NCBI GenBank assembly: GCA_002325645.1
Contig: DCSN01000166.1
Location: 16,509-44,590, forward strand
Direction of reading: 5' to 3'
From: Pseudanabaena sp. UBA1465
GTDB taxonomy: Bacteria > Cyanobacteriota > Cyanobacteriia > Pseudanabaenales > Pseudanabaenaceae
DNA length: 28,082 nucleotides
Shown: positions 1 to 8,067 of the stretch, piece after piece
Layout: each line of letters opens with the position of its first letter
Position numbering within the stretch: the stretch's first letter is position 1
The notes under the pieces: model-generated
What the model was told of the DNA's origin: nothing
Databases searched by the model: none
The model's input: the letters and a program-made list of their open reading frames with translations, nothing else
Program-made: the position numbers and the translations under genes

Positions 1-75
1 GGACAGTACAAAAATTTGGATTTGGTTTACAACTATGATTGAGTACTTAGTATCAACTTTTTGGGAGAGATAATC

Positions 76-2055
76 ATGCTAATAGCCAATTTAAAGCAGC
101 GCTTTAAAACCTTGTCTAGTCCCAAATTTATTGGCTATGGAATGATTGCCGCGATCGCCAGTTTAAGTGCGATCGCGACGGGATTAAAGCTAAACGAAGT
201 CCAAACCCTTGAGCGCCAAACTCAATCCACCTTTTTTAGTTGGCGTGGCACAATTGCCCCTCCCAAAGATATTGTGATTTTAGCGATCGATGACCTATCT
301 CTGCGTCAAGGTGAATTTTATGATCCTAAAAAGCGTCCCTTTTTAGAACCATTTCGGACAACGACTTGGAAGCGGGTCGTCTATGCCCAAGTGCTAGAGA
401 AATTAGTAAAAGCGGGAGCTAAAGTTGTTGCCTTTGATATTTTATTTGTCACTCCAGGGGATCACGGTGCTGCCGATGACGACAAGTTTCAAAAGGCGAT
501 CGCCAAATATGGCGATCGGGCGGTATTTGCAGCTAGTTATGAATTTACCCAAATCGGTGAGGCAAATATTTTACAGCTTGCATCCCCCGAATCAATTTTT
601 CAGGTTAACCCAAATACTTTAGGGTTGATTAATTTCCGACCTGAGCCGACGGGTAATATTCATCGTTTAGGAGTGCAAGCTCCACCAGATAGTGGATTGC
701 CCATAGTTCCTACTTTTGCGGATGCAGTTTTGCAAGTCGCCAAGGTTAGTTATCCCAAACCCAAAGGCGATGGAATTTACTTCTTTGGCGGATTTGATAC
801 ATGGGCAAATGCTCAGCAACAAATTCCTTTTTATTATGTTGTTGATCCTGAAAACTGGAATAGTGAACAACTTCAGAAGGGCAATTTCTTTAAAGATAAA
901 ATTGTCTTGATTGGTGCAACTGCTGCGTCAAAGCAGGATATTCAAAACTCACCGATGGGGAGAATGCCAGGAATTGAAATCCATGCTAACGCGATCGCGA
1001 CGCTGATGCAGGGCCGAAGTATGGCGGATTTGTTTGTTAATCCTTTACAGCAGGCTCTATTTGTATTTTTTCTGGTAGGAACTTCGGGTGGGATGATCTG
1101 TTTGATCAAACGCCCAAACATCCAGATCTTGACGGCTTTTGGCATCGCGATCGCTTGGTTTGGGATTGGCTATGTCAGTTTTATTTATGCCAGCACGATT
1201 CTGCCCGTGGCGATTCCTGCGATCGCGGTTGGATTGAATGGCATCGCCCTTTTAACCACAGGTTCCATTGCTGCCCAAATTGATAAAATCCTATTGCGTC
1301 GCACCCTAGAGCGTTATGTTGCCGCACCGATTGTGGAAGAGATTGTCAATCAGCCCGACAATTTCCGCGATCTTCTGGAAGGACGCACGATCAAAGCGGC
1401 CGTTCTCTTTTCGGATATTCGTGGATTTACGACCCTCTCGAGTCGCCTCCCTGCCAAATTACTAATTCAACAGTTGAATACCTATCTCGGTGGTATGGTG
1501 GATGCGATTTTGGAATATCAAGGCACGATTGATAAATTCATTGGTGATGCGATTATGGCGGAGTTTGGCTCACCCGTTTCGCGAGGAGAGAAAGCCGATG
1601 CGATGAACGCGATTCGGGCCGCTTTGAATATGCGAACCGCCTTAATTGAACTTCGCAAAGTTTGGCAGGCTGATCATAAAATACCTTTCTCCAATGGAAT
1701 TGGCATTAATTACGGTGAAGTTACTGTTGGCAATATTGGCTCTACGCGCCGCCTTGAGTATGCTGTGATCGGTGATACGGTGAATGTGGCGAGTCGGGTC
1801 GAAGGCATGACTAAGGATTTGGGGACTGACATTGTGATTACAGGCACTCTCTACGAGATTGTTAAAGATGAAATTGATGTGGTAGATTTTGGCGATCATG
1901 CGCTGAAGGGGCGGGTTGGTAATGTACGGCTCTATGGTGTGGTTGGTCTGAGAGGCTGCGATCGCAGAATTTATGAGCAGGTTCAAAATGATCTCAAGCG
2001 TCATACGGCGGTGATTGACATTCTCAAAAAAGGACAGATGCCAAAATTGCCATGA
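76..2055 (+). CDS. CHASE2-domain class III adenylate/guanylate cyclase
   Basis: This is a membrane-bound receptor cyclase that would make cAMP (or cGMP) from the nucleoside triphosphate. An N-terminal membrane helix (about residues 18-37) is followed by a CHASE2 sensor region (about 45-320) that should lie outside the cytoplasmic membrane, then three hydrophobic helices (about 327-397) and a cytoplasmic class III cyclase domain (about 440-625). Visible catalytic features are the metal-binding aspartates Asp447 (FSDIRGF) and Asp491 (KFIGDAIMAEFG), Lys487 at the purine-selecting position, and Asn570 and Arg574 in VNVASRVEG. The second purine-selecting position, usually Asp or Thr in adenylate cyclases, appears to be Ala563 (EYAVIGD). 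I chose ATG 76 because GGGAGAG lies seven bases upstream; a TTG at 61 is in frame but would include that ribosome site. The gene overlaps the next one by ATGA, suggesting co-translation. The sensor ligand is unknown. Confidence 0.92.
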   Translation: MLIANLKQRFKTLSSPKFIGYGMIAAIASLSAIATGLKLNEVQTLERQTQSTFFSWRGTIAPPKDIVILAIDDLSLRQGEFYDPKKRPFLEPFRTTTWKRVVYAQVLEKLVKAGAKVVAFDILFVTPGDHGAADDDKFQKAIAKYGDRAVFAASYEFTQIGEANILQLASPESIFQVNPNTLGLINFRPEPTGNIHRLGVQAPPDSGLPIVPTFADAVLQVAKVSYPKPKGDGIYFFGGFDTWANAQQQIPFYYVVDPENWNSEQLQKGNFFKDKIVLIGATAASKQDIQNSPMGRMPGIEIHANAIATLMQGRSMADLFVNPLQQALFVFFLVGTSGGMICLIKRPNIQILTAFGIAIAWFGIGYVSFIYASTILPVAIPAIAVGLNGIALLTTGSIAAQIDKILLRRTLERYVAAPIVEEIVNQPDNFRDLLEGRTIKAAVLFSDIRGFTTLSSRLPAKLLIQQLNTYLGGMVDAILEYQGTIDKFIGDAIMAEFGSPVSRGEKADAMNAIRAALNMRTALIELRKVWQADHKIPFSNGIGINYGEVTVGNIGSTRRLEYAVIGDTVNVASRVEGMTKDLGTDIVITGTLYEIVKDEIDVVDFGDHALKGRVGNVRLYGVVGLRGCDRRIYEQVQNDLKRHTAVIDILKKGQMPKLP

Positions 2056-2471
2056 ATCAGTTTTTTGTTTATCACCGCACAATTCACTTTAGCGATACTG
2101 ACGCGGCAGGGGTTGTCTATTTTGCGAATGGATTATCGATGTGCCATGAAGCCTATGAAGCCTCGATCGCCGCATCAGGAATTGCGCTTCAGTCTTTTTT
2201 TCGGGGAACCGCGATCGCCGTACCAATCACCCACGCTAGTATTGATTTTTATAAACCGATGTTTTGCGGCGATTGCATAGCTATTTCCCTAGCACCAAGT
2301 CTACGAAGCCCTGCGGAGTTCCAGATTGCATATGATCTATATTTTGATAGAGAAGATCCAGAGAGAACGGCGATCGCTAGGGCGCTAACTACCCATGTTT
2401 GTATTGATAGCAGTACGAGAAAGCGATGTAATCTGTCTGATCAACTTTTAAAATGGATAAATAAAGTTTAG
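2052..2471 (+). CDS. 1,4-dihydroxy-2-naphthoyl-CoA hydrolase (hotdog thioesterase)
   Basis: The 139-residue protein is a 4HBT-type hotdog thioesterase. The N-terminal motif FSDTDAAGVVYFAN places Asp17 at the position of the catalytic aspartate in 4-hydroxybenzoyl-CoA thioesterase, and the following CHEAYEASI is typical of the cyanobacterial DHNA-CoA hydrolase group (Synechocystis Slr0204). That enzyme releases 1,4-dihydroxy-2-naphthoate from its CoA ester, the step before prenylation in phylloquinone synthesis for photosystem I. The start codon overlaps the cyclase stop (ATGA). The stop TAG forms the first three bases of a 17-bp hairpin. A general acyl-CoA thioesterase is the alternative, but the motif match makes the DHNA assignment more likely. 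Confidence 0.85.
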   Translation: MNQFFVYHRTIHFSDTDAAGVVYFANGLSMCHEAYEASIAASGIALQSFFRGTAIAVPITHASIDFYKPMFCGDCIAISLAPSLRSPAEFQIAYDLYFDREDPERTAIARALTTHVCIDSSTRKRCNLSDQLLKWINKV

Positions 2472-2505
2472 TATTTGTGCAGTGCTTTGCACTGTACAAA
2501 TACTA
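2469..2505. repeat. 17-bp hairpin, TTT loop, starting on a stop codon
   Basis: The left arm 2469-2485 pairs with 2489-2505 over 17 positions with one G-T wobble and loop TTT. The apex is TGC-TTT-GCA. The first three bases are the TAG stop of the DHNA-CoA hydrolase gene. It may stabilise or end the upstream transcript, but no T-run follows it. Confidence 0.85.
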
Positions 2506-2533
2506 AGTAAAGTCTATTTAGGTTTTGTATATT

Positions 2534-2586
2534 CCAGATAAATTTCAAAAAAGCTTGCTTCGCAAGCTTTTTTGAAATTTATCTGG
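2534..2586. repeat. 25-bp perfect hairpin, TTC loop
   Basis: Positions 2534-2558 pair perfectly with 2562-2586 around a TTC loop, the longest perfect stem in the window. The apex is TGC-TTC-GCA, which reads GCGAAGC on the other strand. Its inner arm (AAAAAGCTTGC) recurs in the hairpin at 14603-14653 with the loop in the opposite orientation. A small related hairpin with apex CGC-CAA-GCG follows at 2597-2609. Confidence 0.88.
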
Positions 2587-2635
2587 GTTTTAAGAAAGCG
2601 CCAAGCGCTATAGCAAATTTTAGGATATTTACAAA

Positions 2636-3262
2636 ATGGCGACAATTTTGCGGGACTGGAGTTATCGCTATCAATGGTTTTATGACACCATATCCGCCCT
2701 AGCCGCCCTTAGCGTTGGTGGTGACAAACGATTTCGGCAACTATTTTTAAAGGATCTGCCAATTAATCCAGAAGCCAAAGCCCTCGATCTCTGTTGTGGG
2801 GCAGGACAAGCCACCCAAGAATTAGTCAAACATTTCACAAATGTTACAGGGCTGGATGCCTCACCGATCGCGATTCAACGCGCCAAACAGAATGTACCGC
2901 AGGCAAACTATGTGGAAGCCTTTGCGGAAAAAATGCCCTTTAGCGATCGCAGTTTTGACTTGGTGATCACCAATACGGCAATGCATGAGATGGAATCAGA
3001 GCAGTTACAGCAAATCATTCAAGAAGTCCATCGCATTTTGACCCCAGAAGGACAATTTATCATCGTCGATTTCCATCGTCCGACCAATCCTTTATTCTGG
3101 CTACCGATCTCAACTTTTTTGTGGCTCTTTGAAACGGAAACCGCTTGGCAATTACTTAAAACCGATCTACCGCAACTTTTGAGCAAATCGGGGCTTAAAA
3201 TTGAATCTTGTCAGCTTTACGCAGGGGGCAGTCTACAGGTTTTGCGATCGCGTAAGTCCTAA
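2636..3262 (+). CDS. class I SAM-dependent methyltransferase (UbiE-like)
   Basis: The protein has 208 residues and a Rossmann methyltransferase fold. Motif I, LDLCCGAGQ (residues 50-58), binds S-adenosylmethionine; it is followed by GLDASPIAI and by the FDLVITNTAMHEM segment typical of the Methyltransf_11 group. The N-terminus (RDWSYRYQWFYDTIS) resembles a conserved cyanobacterial family annotated only as class I methyltransferase. The substrate cannot be read from the sequence; similarity to UbiE/MenG is general. AGGA lies ten bases before the ATG. The gene stands alone between a pair of hairpins on the left and a convergent neighbour on the right. Confidence 0.88.
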   Translation: MATILRDWSYRYQWFYDTISALAALSVGGDKRFRQLFLKDLPINPEAKALDLCCGAGQATQELVKHFTNVTGLDASPIAIQRAKQNVPQANYVEAFAEKMPFSDRSFDLVITNTAMHEMESEQLQQIIQEVHRILTPEGQFIIVDFHRPTNPLFWLPISTFLWLFETETAWQLLKTDLPQLLSKSGLKIESCQLYAGGSLQVLRSRKS

Positions 3263-3264
3263 GT

Positions 3265-3295
3265 AAAAAAAGCGGCGCGAAGCGCCGCTTTTTTT
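3265..3295. terminator. Two-way rho-independent terminator, GCGAAGC apex
   Basis: A 14-bp perfect stem (3265-3278 with 3282-3295) has loop GAA, seven A on the left and seven T on the right. It lies between the convergent methyltransferase and dienelactone hydrolase genes and has a T-run on either strand, so it can end both transcripts. The inner arm GCGGCGC recurs at 11119 and 12634. Confidence 0.88.
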
Positions 3296-3309
3296 GTTAA
3301 GCAAAATTT

Positions 3310-4143
3310 TTAGATAACTCCGTTTTTCTTAAACCAAACTTGCAATCGTTTCCAGCCATCTTCGGCTTCCTTTTGGCGATAGGAAGGGCGGTAATCGGCA
3401 TGGAAGGCGTGGGGAGCATCGGGATAAACCACGATTTCGGAATTATTGCTGCAACCTTTGAGGCGATCGCGCATCTGCTCCACCGTATCTAGGGGAATGC
3501 CCGTATCTTGACCACCGTAAAGCCCTAACACTGGTACTCGCAAAACTTGAGCGATATCCACAGGATGTTTTGGTGTAAGTGCCGTCGAGTCGCCAACGAG
3601 TCTGCCATACCAAGCCACACCTGCTTTAACCCTAGGATTATGATCTGCGTAGAGCCATGTCATTCGACCACCCCAACAGAAACCCGTAATCCCTATTTTT
3701 TGCAGATCCCCCTTCGCTGATTTGGCAGCCCAATCCAAGGTTGCGTCAAGGTCAGCAAAGACCTGAGCATCAGGAACCTTGTTCACAATCGGGCGGATTT
3801 GAGCAATATCCGTTAGCTTCGACACATCACCCTGTCGATAGAACAATTCAGGGGCGATCGCCAGATATCCTAATTTAGCTAGGCGGCGGCATACATCCTG
3901 AATATAAGCATGAACGCCAAAGATTTCTTGGATTACTAAAATCACAGGAAAATTTTCACCCTTTGTCGGTTGCACTCGATAGGCGGGAATTGTGCCATCT
4001 TTCACAGGAATTTGCACTGCTCCCGCAATTAGCCCCTTACTATCGGTGGTGATGGTTTTCGCAGAAATTGGCTGCACGGCGATCGCAAAGCCAGCCGTCA
4101 GGCTACTAACAGCCATAAATTCGCGTCGGGTAAGTTTTGACAT
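3310..4143 (-). CDS. dienelactone hydrolase family protein with Tat signal
   Basis: The 277-residue protein begins with a twin-arginine signal (LTRREFM, then a hydrophobic stretch to about residue 28), so it is predicted to cross the membrane folded through the Tat pathway. The rest is an alpha/beta hydrolase of the dienelactone hydrolase family. The nucleophile is Cys156 in GFCWGG, with Asp213 (YGGQD) and His245 (DAPHAFHADY) completing the Cys-Asp-His triad. EIFGVHAYIQDVCRRLA is also typical of the family. Family members hydrolyse dienelactone or related esters, but in cyanobacteria the physiological substrate is not known and no aromatic-degradation genes are nearby. It lies 12 bases downstream of gpmI on the same strand and may be co-transcribed with it. 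Confidence 0.9.
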   Translation of the reverse strand: MSKLTRREFMAVSSLTAGFAIAVQPISAKTITTDSKGLIAGAVQIPVKDGTIPAYRVQPTKGENFPVILVIQEIFGVHAYIQDVCRRLAKLGYLAIAPELFYRQGDVSKLTDIAQIRPIVNKVPDAQVFADLDATLDWAAKSAKGDLQKIGITGFCWGGRMTWLYADHNPRVKAGVAWYGRLVGDSTALTPKHPVDIAQVLRVPVLGLYGGQDTGIPLDTVEQMRDRLKGCSNNSEIVVYPDAPHAFHADYRPSYRQKEAEDGWKRLQVWFKKNGVI

Positions 4144-4155
4144 TTGGGTAATTTT

Positions 4156-5760
4156 TTATTTGCCGATTTTGACTGGGGTTTTTAGGGGTTTGATGTCATA
4201 GGCGACAGGCTCAAGCAAAGATATGCCCGTCATTTCGGCGGGTTGCGGAATTTGCAGAATTTCTAAAATTGTCGGCGCAATATCGGCAAGGCGACCACCT
4301 GTCTGTCTGAGTTTGACATCCGCACCATGACCATGAATCTTGATACCCTCACCCTCCACCAAAATAAATGGTACAGGGTTGCTAGAGTGCGCCGTCCAAG
4401 CATTGCCATCTTCATCCCACATATATTCGGCATTGCCATGATCCGCAGTAATCAGAGCCGTACCACCAGCCTTGGCAATGCTTGACAATAAATCGCCTAG
4501 GCATTTATCAACATATTGCAATGCTTGGATCGTGGCTTCAAAATTACCCGTATGCCCTACCATGTCAGGATTAGCATAGTTAATTACGATCAGGGAATAA
4601 ATACCTTTAGCGATCGCCTCAGCCGCAATCCGCGTCACTTCGGTTGCCGACATCGCTGGCTCTTGGTCATAGGTGGATACCCTTGGACTATTGACCAACA
4701 CGCGATCGTCACCTTCACTGGCTTCTTCCATACCACCATCAAAGAAATAAGTGACATGGGCATATTTTTCAGTTTCGGCTAGGCGTAATTGCTTTAGTCG
4801 GTGACTTGCCACTACAGGACCAAGCAGATTATTCAAAGTCTGTGGCAAGAAAGCGACAGGCACTGGCAATGAACTGTCGTACTGAGTAAACGTGGCATAG
4901 GCTAATGGCTCGATATACTCACGTTCAAAGCCTGTAAAGTTTTTGGCAACCAGCGCTTGAGTGATTTCGCGGGATCGATCGGGACGAAAGTTAAAGCAAA
5001 TTACACCATCACCTGCGGCGATCGCGCCATGTTCAATGCGTGTGGGCAACAAAAATTCGTCGGTGATTTTTTCCTGATAGGCCGCTTCTAGGACTGCGGC
5101 TGCGGAGGTAAATTTAGTAGTAATTTGATCGTTTGTCAGGACTTCATAGGCTTTTTGAACACGATCCCAACGTTTATCACGATCCATTGCATAATATCGA
5201 CCACTGATGGTGACAATGCGACCGATATCAGTTTGATCGATATATGTTTGCAGTAACTTAATAAAGTTAAGCCCAGATTGGGGCAAAGTATCGCGACCGT
5301 CAGTAATGGCATGGATACAAACATCCTGAATACCCTGCAACTTGGCAAGATCGATTAATCCCAATAAATGATCGATATGGGAATGCACACCACCATCGGA
5401 GCAAAGTCCAATTAGGTGCAGCTTGCCATTAGTTGCTTTGACACTTTCACAAACTCTTACTAGAGCAGGGTTTGACAATAATGAGCCGTCATCTACAGCA
5501 TCAGAAATTCTCACCAATTCTTGGGGGACGACCCGACCTGCTCCAATATTCAAATGCCCAACTTCTGAATTACCCATTTGACCTTTGGGTAATCCTACAT
5601 CTTTGCCAGAGGCTTGGAGAAGCGTTTTGGGGTAAGTACTCCACAGACTATCTATGACGGGAGTATTTGCTGCGGCGATTGCATTGCCCTCGGTTTCTTC
5701 TCTATATCCCCAGCCGTCTAAAATGATCAGAACCAGTGGAGAAACAGACCCCGTTTTCAT
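4156..5760 (-). CDS. gpmI: 2,3-bisphosphoglycerate-independent phosphoglycerate mutase
   Basis: GpmI interconverts 3- and 2-phosphoglycerate in glycolysis and gluconeogenesis, using Mn2+ and a phosphoserine intermediate. The N-terminus VLIILDGWGYR carries metal ligand Asp15, and QMGNSEVGHLNIGAGR contains the phosphorylated Ser65. GRYYAMDRDKRWDR and the C-terminal ITADHGNAEYM complete the alkaline-phosphatase-type metal site. The 534-residue length is normal for cyanobacteria. I chose the ATG at 5760 because AAGGAA lies nine bases upstream and the product begins as the family does; an in-frame ATG at 5799 would add 13 residues. A likely extended -10 promoter lies about 45 bases upstream. Confidence 0.95.
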   Translation of the reverse strand: MKTGSVSPLVLIILDGWGYREETEGNAIAAANTPVIDSLWSTYPKTLLQASGKDVGLPKGQMGNSEVGHLNIGAGRVVPQELVRISDAVDDGSLLSNPALVRVCESVKATNGKLHLIGLCSDGGVHSHIDHLLGLIDLAKLQGIQDVCIHAITDGRDTLPQSGLNFIKLLQTYIDQTDIGRIVTISGRYYAMDRDKRWDRVQKAYEVLTNDQITTKFTSAAAVLEAAYQEKITDEFLLPTRIEHGAIAAGDGVICFNFRPDRSREITQALVAKNFTGFEREYIEPLAYATFTQYDSSLPVPVAFLPQTLNNLLGPVVASHRLKQLRLAETEKYAHVTYFFDGGMEEASEGDDRVLVNSPRVSTYDQEPAMSATEVTRIAAEAIAKGIYSLIVINYANPDMVGHTGNFEATIQALQYVDKCLGDLLSSIAKAGGTALITADHGNAEYMWDEDGNAWTAHSSNPVPFILVEGEGIKIHGHGADVKLRQTGGRLADIAPTILEILQIPQPAEMTGISLLEPVAYDIKPLKTPVKIGK

Positions 5761-5805
5761 AAAAGACAGTTCCTTGTTAAGTACATGTTCACTCGTCACT
5801 TGGCA

Positions 5806-5814
5806 ATCATACCA
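5806..5814 (-). promoter_or_regulatory. Candidate extended -10 promoter for gpmI
   Basis: On the - strand the sequence reads TGGTATGAT, a TGn extended -10 with a good TATAAT-like hexamer. Transcription would start near 5799, about 39 bases before the chosen gpmI ATG. No convincing -35 is visible, which extended -10 promoters can tolerate. This is pattern inference only. Confidence 0.35.
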
Positions 5815-5944
5815 TTAGAGCAAATTTACTGAATATCTTAACAATACTTGGCAAGTAGCGCGATCGCAATGTATCGCAGAAAACTTTTGATAATACCTAA
5901 ATTTTTTAGAAAATATCCTTTAGTATTTACGATCATTAATTTTG

Positions 5945-5981
5945 AAGACTGTGGCGCACGATCCGCGTGCGCCACAGTCTT
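5945..5981. repeat. 16-bp perfect hairpin, five-base loop
   Basis: Positions 5945-5960 pair perfectly with 5966-5981 around loop ATCCG. The inner part GGCGCACG-N5-CGTGCGCC is shared with the hairpin at 10141-10183, while the outer stems differ. It lies between divergent genes and so is not an obvious terminator for either. Confidence 0.85.
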
Positions 5982-6001
5982 TAATGTGTCGCGATCTAGC
6001 T

Positions 6002-6036
6002 CCCAAAGGCTAAGCTTTGCTTAGGCTCTATTTGGG
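6002..6036. repeat. Interrupted hairpin with AGC-TTT-GCT apex
   Basis: An inner 6-bp stem CTAAGC/GCTTAG (6010-6015 with 6019-6024) with loop TTT is enclosed by an outer CCCAAA/TTTGGG pairing (6002-6007 with 6031-6036). It lies in the lysC upstream region before the TATGAT hexamer. Confidence 0.6.
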
Positions 6037-6151
6037 TATAGCGATCGCAATCAAGAAATGTATGATAGATAGGCTGTAATGCTTTTACTTCGGTTGTTGG
6101 GCAGAACATCGCAAGAAATTTTCCACTCAGGTTTACAAACTTTCCCCACGA

Positions 6152-7981
6152 ATGGCGCTAATAGTTCAGAAATATGGTGGCTCCTCCGTAGCCGATGCCG
6201 ATCGCATTAAAGCAGTCCGCGATCGCATTAAGCGGACAGTTGCGGCGGGCAATCAAGTCGTCGTCGTCGTTTCAGCAATGGGTAAAACCACCGATGGCTT
6301 GGTGGCTCTTGCGGAATCCGTATCCGCAAACCATGACCAAACCCTTGAAGAAATTGCCGCTAAAGAGCGTGAAACGGATCTGCTGTTGGCAACAGGTGAA
6401 CAGATTACGATCGCTTTGCTAAGTATGGCTCTACAAGCAGTGGGGCAACCTGCGATCGCACTGAATGGCTCGCAAGTGCGGGTAGTCACTGAGCCAAATC
6501 ATACTCGGGCTAGAATTTTGTATGTCGAGCCAAAGACGATTCAGGCGGCTTTGGCTTTGGGCAAAGTAGTTGTTATCGCTGGTTTCCAAGGTGTCGCCAT
6601 TGATGAAGCCACAGGTTTACCAAGCACTGAAATCACAACCCTAGGGCGCGGTGGTTCTGATACCTCGGCAGTGGCGATCGCGGCGGCAATTGAGGCGGAT
6701 GTTTGTGAAATCTATACCGATGTGCCAGGGATTCTCACTACTGATCCCCGCATTGTGCCGAAAGCGCAAATGCTAGATCAAATTACTTGCGATGAAATGC
6801 TCGAACTCGCCAGTTTAGGCGCTAAGGTTTTGCATCCGCGATCGGTGGAAATTGCGCGAAACTTTGGTGTAAAAATGTGTGTGCGATCGAGTTGGCTTGA
6901 TGATGCTGGCACGGTGATCACTTCACCCCGCAATGGCACGGGCAACCTCAAAACCTTAGAGGTTAATCGTTTTGTCGAAAAGGTTTCCATTGATTATGAT
7001 CAGGTCAAAATTGCCCTACTCCACATCCCCGATCGCCCAGGGATCGCCTCTCAGTTATTTCAGTCCCTTGCCGATCAAGGCATTAATGTTGATTTGATCA
7101 TCCAAGCAGTGCAGGAAACCGAAGGCGTAAATGACATTGCTTTCACGATTCAAAAAAAGCAGTTGCAGTTAGCCGAATTAGTTACTCGCAGTCTGGAGCT
7201 TGGGGCAAGTCTAGTCACCGTTGATGCCAATGTTGCCAAAATTAGCATTATTGGGGTGGGGATGATCGGTCGTCCGGGGGTTGCCGCCAAGATGTTCTTA
7301 GCCCTTGCGGAAGCAGGGATCAATATTCAAATGATCTCAACTTCAGAAATTAAAATTAGTTGTGTAATTGCCGCAACCGATGGCGAAATGGCGATCGCCG
7401 CCCTCCAAAAAGCCTTTGATGTACCAGTGCAGGAGGAACAAACTTCGGTTAATTCCTCGATAAATGTGCATAACAAACGACCAGTGAGAGGTGTAGCCCT
7501 CGATCGCAATCGCGCTAGAATTGCTGTCCAAAGAGTCCCTGATCGCCCAGGGATGGCCGCCAAAATCCTTGAGCAGTTAGCTGAACAAAATATTAGTTTG
7601 GATATGATCGTGCAGTCTCAGTCCGATCGCGATGTCAACGAAATCGCCTTTACCGTAGCCATTACCGATCTAGCTAAAGCGGAAACTGCCCTTAAACAGG
7701 TAGCATCGGATTTAGGTTATGGTGAGGTGTCCTGCGATGGCGATATTAGTAAAGTTAGTATCGTGGGTTCAGGCATGATCCATCAGTCAGGGATTGCCGC
7801 GCGTATGTTTGGAGCATTAGCTGATGCAGGTATTAATATTGAGATGATCGCCACATCGGAAATCAAAGTTAGCTGTGTGGTGCGCGATAAACAAGCGGAA
7901 CAGGCTCTACAGCTAATTCATCAAGAATTTGATCTGTCGGGCGATCGGGCGATCGAAGTCCCCAGTGTCCTGAAAAAGTAG
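6152..7981 (+). CDS. lysC: aspartate kinase with four ACT domains
   Basis: Aspartate kinase phosphorylates aspartate, the first step toward lysine, threonine and methionine. The kinase domain (about residues 1-245) opens with VQKYGGSSVADADRIK and contains TTLGRGGSDTSAVAIAAA and EIYTDVPGILTTDPR, which bind ATP and aspartate. The C-terminal half holds four ACT domains arranged as a duplicated pair: HIPDRPGIASQLF and GVGMIGRPGVAAKMF, then RVPDRPGMAAKIL and GSGMIHQSGIAARMF. This layout, at 609 residues, is typical of cyanobacterial enzymes, where lysine and threonine bind the ACT domains for feedback. No clear ribosome site precedes the ATG. The stop codon lies in the first unit of a heptamer repeat. 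Confidence 0.95.
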   Translation: MALIVQKYGGSSVADADRIKAVRDRIKRTVAAGNQVVVVVSAMGKTTDGLVALAESVSANHDQTLEEIAAKERETDLLLATGEQITIALLSMALQAVGQPAIALNGSQVRVVTEPNHTRARILYVEPKTIQAALALGKVVVIAGFQGVAIDEATGLPSTEITTLGRGGSDTSAVAIAAAIEADVCEIYTDVPGILTTDPRIVPKAQMLDQITCDEMLELASLGAKVLHPRSVEIARNFGVKMCVRSSWLDDAGTVITSPRNGTGNLKTLEVNRFVEKVSIDYDQVKIALLHIPDRPGIASQLFQSLADQGINVDLIIQAVQETEGVNDIAFTIQKKQLQLAELVTRSLELGASLVTVDANVAKISIIGVGMIGRPGVAAKMFLALAEAGINIQMISTSEIKISCVIAATDGEMAIAALQKAFDVPVQEEQTSVNSSINVHNKRPVRGVALDRNRARIAVQRVPDRPGMAAKILEQLAEQNISLDMIVQSQSDRDVNEIAFTVAITDLAKAETALKQVASDLGYGEVSCDGDISKVSIVGSGMIHQSGIAARMFGALADAGINIEMIATSEIKVSCVVRDKQAEQALQLIHQEFDLSGDRAIEVPSVLKK

Positions 7982-8000
7982 TAAGTAGTAAGTGGTAAGT
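7976..8000 (+). repeat. Heptanucleotide tandem repeat (AAGTAGT)
   Basis: Two exact units of AAGTAGT (7976-7982 and 7983-7989) are followed by AAGTGGT (7990-7996) and a partial unit AAGT. The lysC stop TAG lies inside the first unit, so the array begins within the last codons. Heptamer tandem arrays (STRR type) are a known feature of cyanobacterial genomes. It runs directly into the hairpin at 7995-8023. Confidence 0.75.
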
Positions 8001-8023
8001 GTGGCTCTTTGCGCCACACTTAC
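7995..8023. repeat. 11-bp hairpin after lysC
   Basis: Positions 7995-8005 (GTAAGTGTGGC) pair perfectly with 8013-8023 around TCTTTGC. There is no T-run on the right, so termination is uncertain. It lies between lysC and the first signal peptidase gene. Confidence 0.7.
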
Positions 8024-8067
8024 AGAAAAGACGCTTTAAGATCAATAAATATTCCGCGAGCATTTTT

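Larger units (their letters stand above)
5761..6151. other. Divergent intergenic region between gpmI and lysC
   Basis: About 390 bases separate the divergent gpmI and lysC genes. No coding region or tRNA is apparent. It holds the candidate gpmI promoter near 5806-5814, two hairpins (5945-5981 and 6002-6036), a HIP1 octamer just before the second -10-like hexamer, and a TATGAT hexamer at 6061-6066 that could serve lysC with a leader of about 80 bases. I saw no lysine riboswitch fold. Confidence 0.6.

Noticed and set aside
61..75. TTG start for the cyclase
   Set aside because: It would include the ribosome site GGGAGAG of the better ATG at 76.
1642..2082. - strand open frame of 146 codons over the cyclase catalytic domain
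   Set aside because: Antisense to conserved catalytic motifs; no features of its own.
5815..6151. Lysine riboswitch upstream of lysC
   Set aside because: No multi-helix conserved core is seen; only two simple hairpins are present.
7999..8067. Upstream GTG start adding 23 residues to the first signal peptidase
   Set aside because: The added part is encoded by repeat and hairpin sequence and is unlike the family.
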